The position numbers and the translations under genes are program-made. The notes beneath the pieces were generated by a model that saw nothing but the letters and a program-made list of their open reading frames with translations, was not told where the DNA came from and did not search any database. A stretch of 64,000 bases of DNA, from the IMG/VR virus record IMGVR_UViG_3300035181_001203, positions 1 to 64,000 of that record; one strand, given 5' to 3'. The stretch is from a virus. The stretch's first letter is position 1. The number at the start of each line of letters is the position of its first letter. Of the stretch, positions 9,651 to 17,094 are shown piece after piece.

Positions 9651-9959
9651 TTACATAAAATATATAGTTGGTGATTGGTCTTTATTTTTATGTTTCACAT
9701 AAGAATAAACTGCACTAGCACCTAACATAGCTCCGCCTACTCCAGCCATACGAGAACCATATCTATGAAGTATTCTTTCTTTATTAAAACCCTTCATATG
9801 ATCTACTGCTTCTTTAGCAGCAAATCCTAATGTTCCACCAGCAACAGCAGCACCAATATTTCTCTTATTAAGAGACTTAGACGAACTACCATCATCATGC
9901 TGATTAACAACTATGATTGGATTACTTTGGAGTTGATAAGCTAATTTAATTAGAGACAC
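9651..9959 (-). CDS. small glycine-zipper protein with MSLIKLA N-terminus, 102 aa
   Basis: It begins at a GTG with AGGGGA upstream. The first seven residues, MSLIKLA, are the same as in the next two upstream genes. A Gly/Ala-rich segment (GAAVAGGTLGFAAKEA, about residues 36-51) and a second one (GVGGAMLGASAVYSYV, about 73-88) form glycine-zipper-like membrane-inserting helices. Function is unknown. Small zipper proteins between baseplate and virion polymerase genes could be internal or ejected proteins. The GTG start and the shared leader argue for a real gene family rather than chance. Confidence 0.75.
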   Translation of the reverse strand: MSLIKLAYQLQSNPIIVVNQHDDGSSSKSLNKRNIGAAVAGGTLGFAAKEAVDHMKGFNKERILHRYGSRMAGVGGAMLGASAVYSYVKHKNKDQSPTIYFM

Positions 9960-9992
9960 AAAATCCCCTACTTTCTAACTGCCCATGCTTAT

Positions 9993-10433
9993 TTATAGTT
10001 TTGCTCCTTTAATTGCCTTATCTATCATATTTTCAACAAGTTTCTGTTGAAGTTTAGGATCTTTAAAATTGTGAGTTCCTACTTCTTTAGCAGACCGATA
10101 TACTTCTGGCATCATTCCAAGATCTACTCTATTAACTCCTGCCGCCATTTTAAATCTTGAGCCAAAACCACCTGGCTTTAAGCCTTGAGCTTTAACTGCT
10201 TTCCCTATTCCATGTGCTTGATACGCTAATGTTCCTGCACCAGCACCAGCCCCACCAATAGTAGCGCCAAGTAATGCGTTACGTAATCTATGATCTTTAT
10301 CTCCAGCCATAGCACCACCAATAGCACCTACACTTGCGCCAATAGCAGTATTGCGAACTAGTTGATTGGCAGCTAACGATTTTCCGGCAGCTACAATGCC
10401 ATGATAAGCCGAAGCAAGTTTAATTAAACTCAT
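9993..10433 (-). CDS. small glycine-zipper protein with MSLIKLA N-terminus, 146 aa
   Basis: ATG follows AGGAGA by eight bases. The protein opens MSLIKLASAYHG, then has a long Gly/Ala-rich zipper (GASVGAIGGAMAGDK, residues 32-46, and GATIGGAGAGAGTLAY, about 56-71), followed by a basic and helical C-terminal part. The same architecture (leader, zipper, helical tail) is seen in its neighbours. In other phages glycine zippers occur in ejected or membrane-active virion proteins; that role is an inference here. Confidence 0.8.
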   Translation of the reverse strand: MSLIKLASAYHGIVAAGKSLAANQLVRNTAIGASVGAIGGAMAGDKDHRLRNALLGATIGGAGAGAGTLAYQAHGIGKAVKAQGLKPGGFGSRFKMAAGVNRVDLGMMPEVYRSAKEVGTHNFKDPKLQQKLVENMIDKAIKGAKL

Positions 10434-10482
10434 TACTAATCTCCTAGTTCTAAAGCTAATTTCATTGTAGATATATTTATTC

Positions 10483-10872
10483 TTAGTTTACAGCATTTTG
10501 AATTTGCTTACCAAGTTTAGTTCCTTGTTGTCTTAATGAAGCCATTAAATTAGTTCCATAACTAGGTAAGGGAGCAGAAGATTTAGCTGCTGTAGCAATA
10601 GCTTTTTGAGCTACTCCCATTTTATTAGCTCCTTGAATAACATTTTTACCTAGAGTTCCAACACCGCCAGCAAGACCACCAATAGCTCCGCCTTTTAAGG
10701 CTCCAGATAATGTTTCACCAGGTTTAGCAGTTACAGCTCCAGCTAATGCTCCAGTCCCAGCACCAATAGCCGCATTTCTAACTGTTGGGATTGCCATTAA
10801 CTTAGAGCCAACACTTAAAGCTGTATCTAATAATCCAGCATGTTTTTCTAATGCAAGCTTGATTAAGCTCAT
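10483..10872 (-). CDS. small glycine-zipper protein with MSLIKLA N-terminus, 129 aa
   Basis: An upstream TTG is in frame, but the ATG at 10872 has GGGAG seven bases before it and gives the same MSLIKLA start as the two downstream paralogues. Residues about 30-75 alternate Gly/Ala (GAGTGALAGAVTA; GGAIGGLAGGVGTLG). The start overlaps the stop of the baseplate J-like gene, so it is coupled to it. Tandem duplication of a small virion protein is the simplest origin. Confidence 0.8.
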   Translation of the reverse strand: MSLIKLALEKHAGLLDTALSVGSKLMAIPTVRNAAIGAGTGALAGAVTAKPGETLSGALKGGAIGGLAGGVGTLGKNVIQGANKMGVAQKAIATAAKSSAPLPSYGTNLMASLRQQGTKLGKQIQNAVN

Positions 10873-12584
10873 TACCAACTCCCTTTAATAAATGTAATAT
10901 CTGTTGGATTAATAAAATATCTACAAGTCCTATAAGTGGCTGACAAGCCATTCTTAATCTTAGGATAAATTTGTCTAGTTGACAAGTAGCAATTTGATGA
11001 ACCATCAATATTATCAACAACCATTTTAGCAAAACATGGGTATGAAGTTGATGTTTGTACTCCAGTAATTTCACCAGTTGAATCAAATAAATATGGAAGA
11101 TTTGATGATAATGTATTAGTAGGAACAACTACTGGATCAGCCCATAATTCACTAATACGAACAGGAGCATCAAAATCCTTAAGTAAAGTGCTTAATCTAA
11201 TAGGTTCTTGTAGTGACCATCCATTAATCATATTAGCAATATTCGTTGCCCATAGCTGTTCATTAACATAATAATTTTGATCATATACAATAACTAATTG
11301 TTTTACTTGAATAGGAATAAATGATTTAATTAAATTTACAGATGTTATTACTCTTGCATCAGAACCTATAAATGTTTGTATGTCTTCAAAACTATTTAAT
11401 GTATTATAATTAAGAGTAATTACTTCAGTAGCATTAATAGCAGAAGTAGTTAAAACAGTTATTCTTAATGACTCATAAATTGAATAACGATAATTTTTTC
11501 CATATGCTTTTTCTACTGGATCCGGTAAAACTTCAACAATATAATCTACTTCTCCATTTACTTTAGTTTTGAATGTAGTATTTGTTATAGTTGAATTCAT
11601 CCAATCAAAAGAAATAACTGGCATAATTGGTAATGGATTTGCAGATTGTAATTTGGTCCAGGGGAGAAGTGATTGAGCCCCTGGTAACGCAGTATCTACA
11701 GCATTCCAATCAAACCCTTTATATCTACGAAGAGTAAAAGTATAACCAGTACTATCTGCATTTCTAGTTGCTGTGGTTGTAAATGTTGTTGGAATAGATT
11801 CAGTTCTTATATAAATATCTGTCATACCACCAAAATGTCCAGACCATGATTTAGCAGCAACGGCAATATCTCGTTGCATTTCTGGATCACCATATCCAAT
11901 AGATAAACAATCTGTAATGTTTGGATATGCAGTTTTTAAAATAGTATATATTGAATCAGGGCCAACAGCATTACGATTAGTAAGTGATTTTTTAATTGAT
12001 TGAATAAATTCTGCATCTGTTTCTGCTGATAATGGGACAGATGATGATTGTAAATTATTAACACTATTTAATTGTGGATGACTTATACTTGTAGTTTTTA
12101 TTGAATTTGGAGCAACTGGAGTTAATGATAATGAACTAGAACAAATAATAGTCGCAACTCTATAAGTTATTCCTGCTAAAACAACAGTTGGTAATAATTC
12201 ATATGTAAAAAGATAATTCTGTATTGGATAGAATACGGCATTTTGAGAAGTTCTAAATTCATCTGTAGTAGATACTACTAATGGTTCAACTACACCAGCA
12301 ACATTATTTAAATAAATTTGAATAGATATATTAGTTAATGATTGTGTTCGACGTGTTATGAAAAATAATTTTGCAAACTCATCTAATTGAGAACTTGACA
12401 TATTCTCTAATTGCATTGATCGTAAAGTAGTTGCATTAATATCAAATAATGGTTTAGCTAAAACTGAAAATGGCAATATAACCATATTATAAAATGCACT
12501 AGATTCAGACATATCTATATCTGAAAATCTAGGGTCTGCCTGTAATATATCTAAAGAGAATTTAATGATATCTGTGCTATTCAT
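10872..12584 (-). CDS. baseplate J-like / gp6-like wedge protein, 570 aa
   Basis: The middle of the chain (about residues 175-240) has the baseplate J signature: LSAETDAEFIQSIKKSL, an NAVGPDSIYTILKTAYP helix, and ITDCLSIGYGDPEM. These correspond to the 'ETDEeFR.R...r....G....y...a..vpgV..a.v' pattern of gpJ/gp47 families, which form the peripheral ring of contractile-tail baseplates. N- and C-terminal regions are beta-rich. It follows a gp25-like gene, the usual baseplate order. Length is greater than the about 300-400 aa of simple gpJ proteins, closer to T4 gp6. Confidence 0.65.
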   Translation of the reverse strand: MNSTDIIKFSLDILQADPRFSDIDMSESSAFYNMVILPFSVLAKPLFDINATTLRSMQLENMSSSQLDEFAKLFFITRRTQSLTNISIQIYLNNVAGVVEPLVVSTTDEFRTSQNAVFYPIQNYLFTYELLPTVVLAGITYRVATIICSSSLSLTPVAPNSIKTTSISHPQLNSVNNLQSSSVPLSAETDAEFIQSIKKSLTNRNAVGPDSIYTILKTAYPNITDCLSIGYGDPEMQRDIAVAAKSWSGHFGGMTDIYIRTESIPTTFTTTATRNADSTGYTFTLRRYKGFDWNAVDTALPGAQSLLPWTKLQSANPLPIMPVISFDWMNSTITNTTFKTKVNGEVDYIVEVLPDPVEKAYGKNYRYSIYESLRITVLTTSAINATEVITLNYNTLNSFEDIQTFIGSDARVITSVNLIKSFIPIQVKQLVIVYDQNYYVNEQLWATNIANMINGWSLQEPIRLSTLLKDFDAPVRISELWADPVVVPTNTLSSNLPYLFDSTGEITGVQTSTSYPCFAKMVVDNIDGSSNCYLSTRQIYPKIKNGLSATYRTCRYFINPTDITFIKGSW

Positions 12585-12590
12585 TCAATC

Positions 12591-13010
12591 TCACTTTACT
12601 GGTAACTTTATTATTGTGTTACTATTATTTGTAGATACTCTTATTGATAATACTAAAGCTGCATTTGTTTTATCAAATAAAATATCTTTTAATTCTAAAG
12701 TTTTAATTCTATCGTTAGCTGGAATATTATTTACAAGCTCATCTGATTGAATTTTCTTTTTAATTAATAATAAATTACTAGAAAAGATAGCTTTAAAATC
12801 GCTAGATCCTAAAGAATCAAAACTATACTTACCAATAGAAGTTACTTCTCCACCATTGATTGTAGAAAAATAAGTTATTTTGCTTTCAGATAAAATTAAT
12901 GTTTGAACTTTTTGTAATAAATTTTCAAAATTATTATTCATACTGGAAAAATTAATTCCAAAAGAAAGATTGCCATATAAATCTCTAGATGTAAAATTGA
13001 TATCACGCAT
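12591..13010 (-). CDS. gp25-like baseplate wedge protein candidate, 139 aa
   Basis: Short, with the helix-strand order of the gp25/GPW family: a GGEVTSIGKYSFDSLGS turn (about residues 52-68), a helix AIFSSNLLLIKKKIQ, then NDRIKTLELKDI and a beta-hairpin ending ALVLSIRVSTNNS. In gp25 proteins this is the region '..G....FGs.l......I...I...EpRI.v..v'. It overlaps the stop of the upstream gene by 8 bases and precedes the J-like gene. Similarity is weak, so the call rests on pattern plus position. Confidence 0.45.
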   Translation of the reverse strand: MRDINFTSRDLYGNLSFGINFSSMNNNFENLLQKVQTLILSESKITYFSTINGGEVTSIGKYSFDSLGSSDFKAIFSSNLLLIKKKIQSDELVNNIPANDRIKTLELKDILFDKTNAALVLSIRVSTNNSNTIIKLPVK

Positions 13011-13419
13011 TTGTATTATCTTTTATGAGGGATAATTTTAATTGAAGCTTACTAGAAATACTTCTAATGCTTTGAGACTTTAATTTATTATTAGTTACAG
13101 AAGTAAGCTGATTATCTATTTCGGTATTTTGAGAAGATAAAGAATTTGTCCTAACTGAAATACTTGCAGCATATTCAGTTAAGTAATCTTTTGGTTTCTT
13201 ATAAATTTCAATTAAAGACCTTTTAATAGCAACTTGGTCATAAAATCCATTACTCAATTGAATTAATTGCTCAGAACTAGAAACATTATGCAATGCATTT
13301 AATTCAGTTGATGGATCAATATCTAAAATTAAATTTGGAGCAGAATTATTACCAGTTAAATAATTACTTAACTGTTTTAAGTATTGAATTGAACTATTAG
13401 CATAACTTTTAAATGACAA
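13003..13419 (-). CDS. hypothetical protein, probably baseplate-associated, 138 aa
   Basis: Unrecognised. Ser/Leu/Asn-rich, mostly helical, with no cysteine or membrane segment. It overlaps both neighbours (about 10 bases upstream, 8 bases downstream) and lies between the sigma-like gene's follower and the gp25-like gene, so a baseplate or assembly role is inferred only from position. Confidence 0.7.
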   Translation of the reverse strand: MSFKSYANSSIQYLKQLSNYLTGNNSAPNLILDIDPSTELNALHNVSSSEQLIQLSNGFYDQVAIKRSLIEIYKKPKDYLTEYAASISVRTNSLSSQNTEIDNQLTSVTNNKLKSQSIRSISSKLQLKLSLIKDNTNA

Positions 13420-13786
13420 TTGTAGATACTCCAGTAGATGTATCGCTCAATGCTCTAAGAGAAATCATACTATTTTGTATTGATAAAGTAATTGCATCGC
13501 CCCAAAGTTTAGCTCGTTTTTGTAGATCTGCAAGCTGTAGGGTATCATCTTGAAATAATGCTCTGACAACTCCGACAGTATAAAAAGCAACGGGATCGCC
13601 AGCGGTTACTTTAAATTTGGGATAGGTCAGATCCAGGGGATCACCAAACTGACCTGAAGGATTTATTTCTATATCACCAAATTTTTGAATTAATGCATCA
13701 TCAGCAGCATCCTTGGCGACAAGTCTAATTTCTACGCTAATGCCACCATCAATTAATTTAGTTGTTCTCTGAATTGAGGAAGCCAT
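13409..13786 (-). CDS. hypothetical protein, probably virion-associated, 125 aa
   Basis: The ATG overlaps the TAA of the sigma-like gene (TAATG). The sequence is beta-rich in its first 60 residues (DGGISVEIRLVAKD; DPLDLTYPKFKVTAGDP) and helical at the end. I do not recognise the family. Local GC content is higher than in flanking genes. Function unknown. Confidence 0.7.
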   Translation of the reverse strand: MASSIQRTTKLIDGGISVEIRLVAKDAADDALIQKFGDIEINPSGQFGDPLDLTYPKFKVTAGDPVAFYTVGVVRALFQDDTLQLADLQKRAKLWGDAITLSIQNSMISLRALSDTSTGVSTIVI

Positions 13787-14454
13787 TATTTGAACCTCTT
13801 AGCAAGCGAAGTCTTTAAGCGGGAGACTTCGTATGGTTTCATTTTAAATTTCTTACCAAACTCTTGTGGAGATAAAATTTCCGCACCACCAAAACCAGTT
13901 AATGAATCAAATTGTTTTTGTTCTTTTTTATTCATTTGATTTCTAACGGAAAAAATTCTATCGCTCATTTTACTATCAGTATTAGTTGCATTAGTTTGAA
14001 ATTCTGTATCTGAATCATTAATTAAATCTGCCCTATTGTTATGAATAATACGTTCAATATGACTTTGTGGTAAATGCATATAATCTGATAAATCTTCTAC
14101 TGTAGGTTCTCTTCCTAATTCATCACTTAAGTATGCTTTAGCTTGATTTAATCTGCCTAGCTGTTGTATCTGATGCTCAGGGACGCTACTAGCATTCTGA
14201 TGTAAATAGATAAGTCTAGATAGTTGAGAAATATGATTATATAAGTGAGTATTGATTGCTGCTTTTTCTGGATCAAAGGTTTTGAATGCTTCTAAAGCAT
14301 AATGATTACCATATGTAGTAAGCACCGCATCTGGTATAATTCCTCTCCATTTATTAATATTTGCTTTTATGTATGGAGAATATGCATCGAGCAGAAGTTG
14401 CCCGTTTTCTTTTGTTGGATTTTTTTGGTATTGTAAAATAAGTTCATTTGACAT
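13786..14454 (-). CDS. phage sigma-70-family-like transcription initiation factor, 222 aa
   Basis: The layout matches a small sigma factor. Residues about 20-85 resemble region 2 (LLDAYSPYIKANINKWRG, then ALEAFKTFDPEKAAINTH, where FDP and the T are typical of 2.1-2.3). Residues 92-137 resemble region 3 (VPEHQIQQLGRLNQAKAYL, ELGREPTVEDL, LPQSHIERII). Residues about 172-222 form a region-4-like helix-turn-helix (SPQEFGKKFKMKPYEVSRLK). Sigma factors bind core RNA polymerase and recognise -10/-35 DNA. It heads the operon that ends in the phage polymerase, so it is the obvious partner. There is no Shine-Dalgarno, and the -10 box of the promoter ends 8 bases before the ATG, implying a leaderless mRNA. 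Similarity to bacterial sigmas is clear in region 3 and weaker elsewhere. Confidence 0.75.
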   Translation of the reverse strand: MSNELILQYQKNPTKENGQLLLDAYSPYIKANINKWRGIIPDAVLTTYGNHYALEAFKTFDPEKAAINTHLYNHISQLSRLIYLHQNASSVPEHQIQQLGRLNQAKAYLSDELGREPTVEDLSDYMHLPQSHIERIIHNNRADLINDSDTEFQTNATNTDSKMSDRIFSVRNQMNKKEQKQFDSLTGFGGAEILSPQEFGKKFKMKPYEVSRLKTSLAKRFK

Positions 14455-14462
14455 ACAACGTA

Positions 14463-14491
14463 ATTATAGCATGATAAAACCTAGCTATCAA
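14463..14491 (-). promoter_or_regulatory. host-type promoter giving a leaderless sigma-factor mRNA
   Basis: On the minus strand TTGATA (14486-14491), a 17-base spacer and a perfect TATAAT (14463-14468). Transcription would begin at about 14456-14454, on or within two bases of the sigma ATG. It is back to back with the plus-strand promoter at 14509-14523. Confidence 0.75.
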
Positions 14492-14508
14492 TGACGCAAA
14501 AATATATG

Positions 14509-14523
14509 GCTTTTTGTTATAAT
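14509..14523 (+). promoter_or_regulatory. extended -10 promoter (TTTTTGTTATAAT) for the small membrane protein
   Basis: TATAAT at 14518-14523 preceded by TTTTTGT. I see no good -35 at 16-18 bases. The same core recurs before the 16-kb ncRNA, the lipoprotein and the 56-kb gene. Confidence 0.6.
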
Positions 14524-14542
14524 ATATTTGGAGGCTATTTAT

Positions 14543-14689
14543 ATGGCTAAGCAATACCTCAGAAAAAAACCTTTTTGGTATGCATATGTTCCCCTACCCT
14601 GGTGGGTAGGATTTGGAATCATCATGCTTACGCTGTTGTGGATTTTCAGCAAAACAGGACTACCTGTTGAGCTTGAAACAAGAGTATAA
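14543..14689 (+). CDS. 48-aa single-pass membrane protein
   Basis: Too short to be found by ORF length alone, but well supported: an extended -10 promoter, GGAGG eight bases before the ATG, and a terminator that overlaps its stop codon. The peptide starts MAKQYLRKKPFWYAYV, giving a basic N-terminus, then one hydrophobic span (WWVGFGIIMLTLLWIF, about residues 20-35) and a short acidic tail. Predicted inner-membrane protein, N-in by the positive-inside rule. It stands alone, divergent from the sigma gene. Candidates are a host-takeover or superinfection-exclusion peptide; no family is recognised. Confidence 0.75.
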   Translation: MAKQYLRKKPFWYAYVPLPWWVGFGIIMLTLLWIFSKTGLPVELETRV

Positions 14690-14704
14690 TTACTCTTGTT
14701 TTTT
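14677..14704 (+). terminator. Rho-independent terminator of the 48-aa gene
   Basis: AACAAGAGTA and TACTCTTGTT form a perfect 10-bp stem with a TAAT loop, followed by TTTT. The TAA stop codon lies in the loop. Confidence 0.9.
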
Positions 14705-14959
14705 ACCTCTTCAAAAACCGCTTGACCTTTGATCTTTCTGTGATACCATTTATATATGCCAACGGAATTCGCTGGCTACCATTAGATTACCGACTTGCTT
14801 TGACGGAATCATGGTTGAGCAGATCCACTAGATTTGTTGGATCGAATTTGACAAAGCCCCTATAATGATCCTGAATTGTTATGGGGGCTAAATAATGTAT
14901 AAAGTGATAATTTTATTAATGATAAAATATCATTAATAGAATAAGCTCCACTAATAAAA
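14705..14959 (+). other. non-coding segment with two strong hairpins before tRNA-Ser
   Basis: No ORF with a binding site is present. GATCCA/TGGATC pair at 14822-14827 and 14838-14843, and an 11-bp stem (14855-14865 with 14879-14889, one G-T pair) follows. An AT-rich 9-bp hairpin (ATTAATGAT/ATCATTAAT) lies nearer the tRNA. The segment may be a leader of the tRNA array or a small RNA. I could not place a convincing promoter in it. Confidence 0.4.
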
Positions 14960-15050
14960 GGAAGATTGGCCGAGAGGTTTAAGGCAGCGGCTTTGAATAC
15001 CGCAGATGGTTAATAACTATCCACAGGTTCGAATCCTGTATCTTCCGCCA
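14960..15050 (+). tRNA. tRNA-Ser (UGA)
   Basis: Acceptor GGAAGAT pairs with ATCTTCC, followed by an encoded GCCA 3' end. The anticodon loop TTTGAAT gives UGA, there is a long class II variable arm, and the T arm contains GGTTCGAATCC. The closing pair of the anticodon stem is a C-A mismatch. It reads UCA-type codons. Confidence 0.93.
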
Positions 15051-15104
15051 TTATATTTCAATAGAAGAGAACCTGACTATTATTCCCGTTCTTGAAACGG
15101 GCAA

Positions 15105-15148
15105 TGCTCCTAGTTTCATTGGATGGGGTATAACTAGGCACGTTTTTT
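15105..15148 (+). terminator. terminator-like hairpin after tRNA-Ser
   Basis: CCTAGTT (15109-15115) pairs with AACTAGG (15132-15138), followed by CACG and six T. A CCCGTT/AACGGG hairpin lies just upstream (15085-15101). Together they would end a tRNA-Ser transcript. Confidence 0.65.
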
Positions 15149-15289
15149 CAATGTCTTTTTTCGTAGACTAACCTGGAAGCTTAGTCATAAAAAGACTGTT
15201 AACGACCCTCTGCACAGGCCATCGTTAATTGAGGTTTTTGGTCATCCGAGAAAAAGAAAACCATTAAAAAACCTAATCTAGACGAATAA
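15149..15289 (+). promoter_or_regulatory. structured leader ahead of the 187-aa gene
   Basis: GTCTTTTT (15153-15160) pairs with AAAAAGAC (15189-15196) around an inner GACTAA/TTAGTC stem. TTAACGA (15199-15205) pairs with TCGTTAA (15222-15228). No start codon in it has a binding site. It may be the 5' leader of the next gene or an RNA of its own. Confidence 0.45.
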
Positions 15290-15853
15290 ATGGATCTTCT
15301 GATAATGGAAAAATATTTAAGAAATAGAGATAATATGCATTATTCATTAGGTTTTAATATTTTGAAGCCACAATATAAAATTACTTATTGGAAATTTTGG
15401 ACTCATGTTCTTAACCCTCGCACATACTGGCGATTGGTAAAGAATTTTTGTTATCGTGGATTTTATGGATATTCAAAAGAAGATTATTGGGATGGTGAAA
15501 GTTATCTAGAATCAGTAATCTATGGAATTATTAAAGATCTTCGAGAAAATCATATTAATCATCCATCCAATCTTTCAAATGAATCTTGGAATTCTATTTT
15601 AGATGAAATAATCGAAGGTTTAGAGGCAGCGAGTGAGTTGAGAATGGAAGATACGGTTCCTAAAGGAATCTATTCTGAGGGACCGTGGAAGTTTGTTCCA
15701 TCTGAACATGATCCAAAACTTTTCAAGATAATTGATGAATCAAATCATGTTTTTGACAAAGAAGGTTACGATAAATGGCAAGCTCCTTTACTCAAAAAAA
15801 GAAAAAGAGCAATGCTGTTAATCTGTAAATATTGGTTAAATTTTTGGGATTGA
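15290..15853 (+). CDS. conserved phage protein of unknown function, 187 aa
   Basis: The only sizeable protein gene inside the tRNA/ncRNA array. It has the pattern I associate with a widespread phage family of unknown role: an aromatic N-terminal part (YWKFWTHVLNPRTYW), GFYGYSKEDYWDGESYL, then LRENHINHPSNL and WNSILDEIIEGLEAA. The C-terminal part is basic (LLKKRKRAMLL) and ends in hydrophobic residues. No strong Shine-Dalgarno precedes the ATG at 15290; a start at the downstream Met-5/Met-6 region cannot be excluded. Family assignment is from remembered pattern, not from a search. Confidence 0.75.
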   Translation: MDLLIMEKYLRNRDNMHYSLGFNILKPQYKITYWKFWTHVLNPRTYWRLVKNFCYRGFYGYSKEDYWDGESYLESVIYGIIKDLRENHINHPSNLSNESWNSILDEIIEGLEAASELRMEDTVPKGIYSEGPWKFVPSEHDPKLFKIIDESNHVFDKEGYDKWQAPLLKKRKRAMLLICKYWLNFWD

Positions 15854-15864
15854 AATTTTTCTCA

Positions 15865-15940
15865 TCCTCCTGTAGCTTAATGGATTGAGCAGCGCCCTTC
15901 TAAGGCGCGGGTCTAGGTTCGATTCCTAGCAGGAGGACCA
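15865..15940 (+). tRNA. tRNA-Arg (UCU)
   Basis: TCCTCCT pairs perfectly with AGGAGGA, followed by encoded CCA. Anticodon stem GCGCC/GGCGC with loop CTTCTAA gives UCU, reading AGA, a common Arg codon in this AT-rich genome. T arm CTAGGTTCGATTCCTAG is canonical. Confidence 0.95.
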
Positions 15941-16125
15941 GTTCATTTTGCAATTTTGATACCTGAGCGATTGTAACTCCCCACTATAGGGATAATCACT
16001 TAAGCCCATTGCAATATCGCAATAGTTTTCATGCTAACCGTGTATTCAATCGGGAGGATGACATTGGACTTCGAGACTCCAGACTAGATTTGCAAATGCC
16101 ATGCTTTTGGCTGAGTATCAATTTA
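15941..16125 (+). other. non-coding spacer between tRNA-Arg and the large ncRNA
   Basis: About 185 bases with moderate GC and no supported ORF. A few short complementary segments occur, but no helix as strong as those further on. It holds the upstream region of the promoter at 16126-16155. Confidence 0.4.
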
Positions 16126-16155
16126 TTGCAAAATACTATATTTATTTGTTATAAT
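16126..16155 (+). promoter_or_regulatory. promoter of the large structured ncRNA
   Basis: TTGCAA (16126-16131), an 18-base spacer and TATAAT (16150-16155) within TTTGTTATAATATA, the extended -10 element shared with other plus-strand units. Start predicted near 16162. Confidence 0.7.
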
Positions 16156-16161
16156 ATACAT

Positions 16162-17043
16162 GGGAGAGTATAAACTTTGGAATATTATGGTCTAGGTTTC
16201 GTCAACCTAGTTAATACCTCGATGACAGAGCTATAGAGTCCCACTTTCTGCGGAATTGTGGATTGGCTTTATAGATGAATGGGGAGCCATAATAACCACG
16301 GAATATACTTTCCATAAAGTTTGAAGAGTTCTTTTCAAAAACTCTGTGTTTGGCGGTAGATGAATGACCGTTCCCCTCATAATAGCTTGATTGGGGTTAT
16401 GAGAATGCTGAAGATCAAGCGTTTGACCGTATCGAATAACGGTCTTGTGATTCCCCACAAATAAACAAGAGGGAGCCACCGCTAGGGCTTGCCGTGTTGA
16501 CAAGCGCGCTACTAGGTGGACAAGCAAGTAAAACACATAAGGTGTTGGTCTGCTTACCACAGACTACGGGTTAAAGAATTCCCGTTAAACTTGCAACAGC
16601 CATATATAGATAGGTCTATCGGCGGATAGGTTTATCGAAAATATGGCTCAACTAGTTCAGTCTCGCAAACTGAATTAGTTGCCAGGGCTTGCTAATTAGG
16701 GACGCCTAATAGCAAGAACCTGGGAAACGTTTATCAGTGGCGATTCACTGATGGGTTAAGAAGTTAGCCTGTAAGACCTTTCTATTCTAACGAATAGTAG
16801 GCAAAAAAACTTCAGATACCAACGCCAAGCCTACCTCATCAGGCCGCGTTGAAAATATGGATGAGGGAGTTGCCGGACCTAATAGAAACCGGATAGGGAT
16901 AAGTGCATTTAGAGTTGCAACTCTAAGCCCGAACATATTAAGCCCGAGCAAATGCAAATACTCGGGCGCTTTTCTGAAAGGATCACTTCGGAGCTAGTAC
17001 AATCATCGGATTGTATTAATTCCATACCCGGAAGTGATCCTTT
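16162..17043 (+). ncRNA. giant ornate structured RNA with several pseudoknots (GOLLD/ROOL-like candidate)
   Basis: About 880 bases without a credible protein gene, GC-richer than the flanking genes and almost wholly covered by perfect helices. Hairpins: 16192-16210; CAACTAGTTCAGT with its partner (16649-16661/16669-16681, 13 bp); nested CCAGG, CTTGCTA and TTAGG stems (16682-16723); ATCAGTG/CACTGAT (16733-16752); a GAAGTT, GCCT, CTATTC stack (16760-16813). GCCATAT/ATATGGC (16599-16647) encloses two small hairpins. Crossing pairings: CTCATAA/TTATGAG with GCTTGAT/ATCAAGC (16376-16420); the CAACGC hairpin loop CCTCATC with GATGAGG (16834-16866); CCGG/CCGG with CCTA/TAGG (16873-16897); GCATTT with AAATGC inside the GCCCGAG/CTCGGGC loop (16905-16967). 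A 13-bp helix (16977-16989/17031-17043) closes the 3' end. Own promoter, tRNA neighbours and phage context match the known GOLLD and ROOL classes, but membership is unproven. Confidence 0.8.
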
Positions 17044-17094
17044 GAGAGAAGAATTTTTAAAAATCAAGTTTTCAACGTAAAGAATAATAATAAT

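Noticed and set aside
14848-14866. TTGACA and TATAAT near tRNA-Ser
   Set aside because: Only 7 bases apart, far too close for a sigma70 promoter; the TATAAT lies in a hairpin stem.
16231-16560. 109-aa minus-strand open frame in the tRNA array
   Set aside because: It lies over strongly base-paired non-coding DNA, has no ribosome site and unnatural composition; a shadow of the structured RNA.
15941-17094. Group I intron, RNase P RNA or tmRNA
   Set aside because: None of the conserved core sequences I know was found, and adjacent tRNAs are intact with no split exon.
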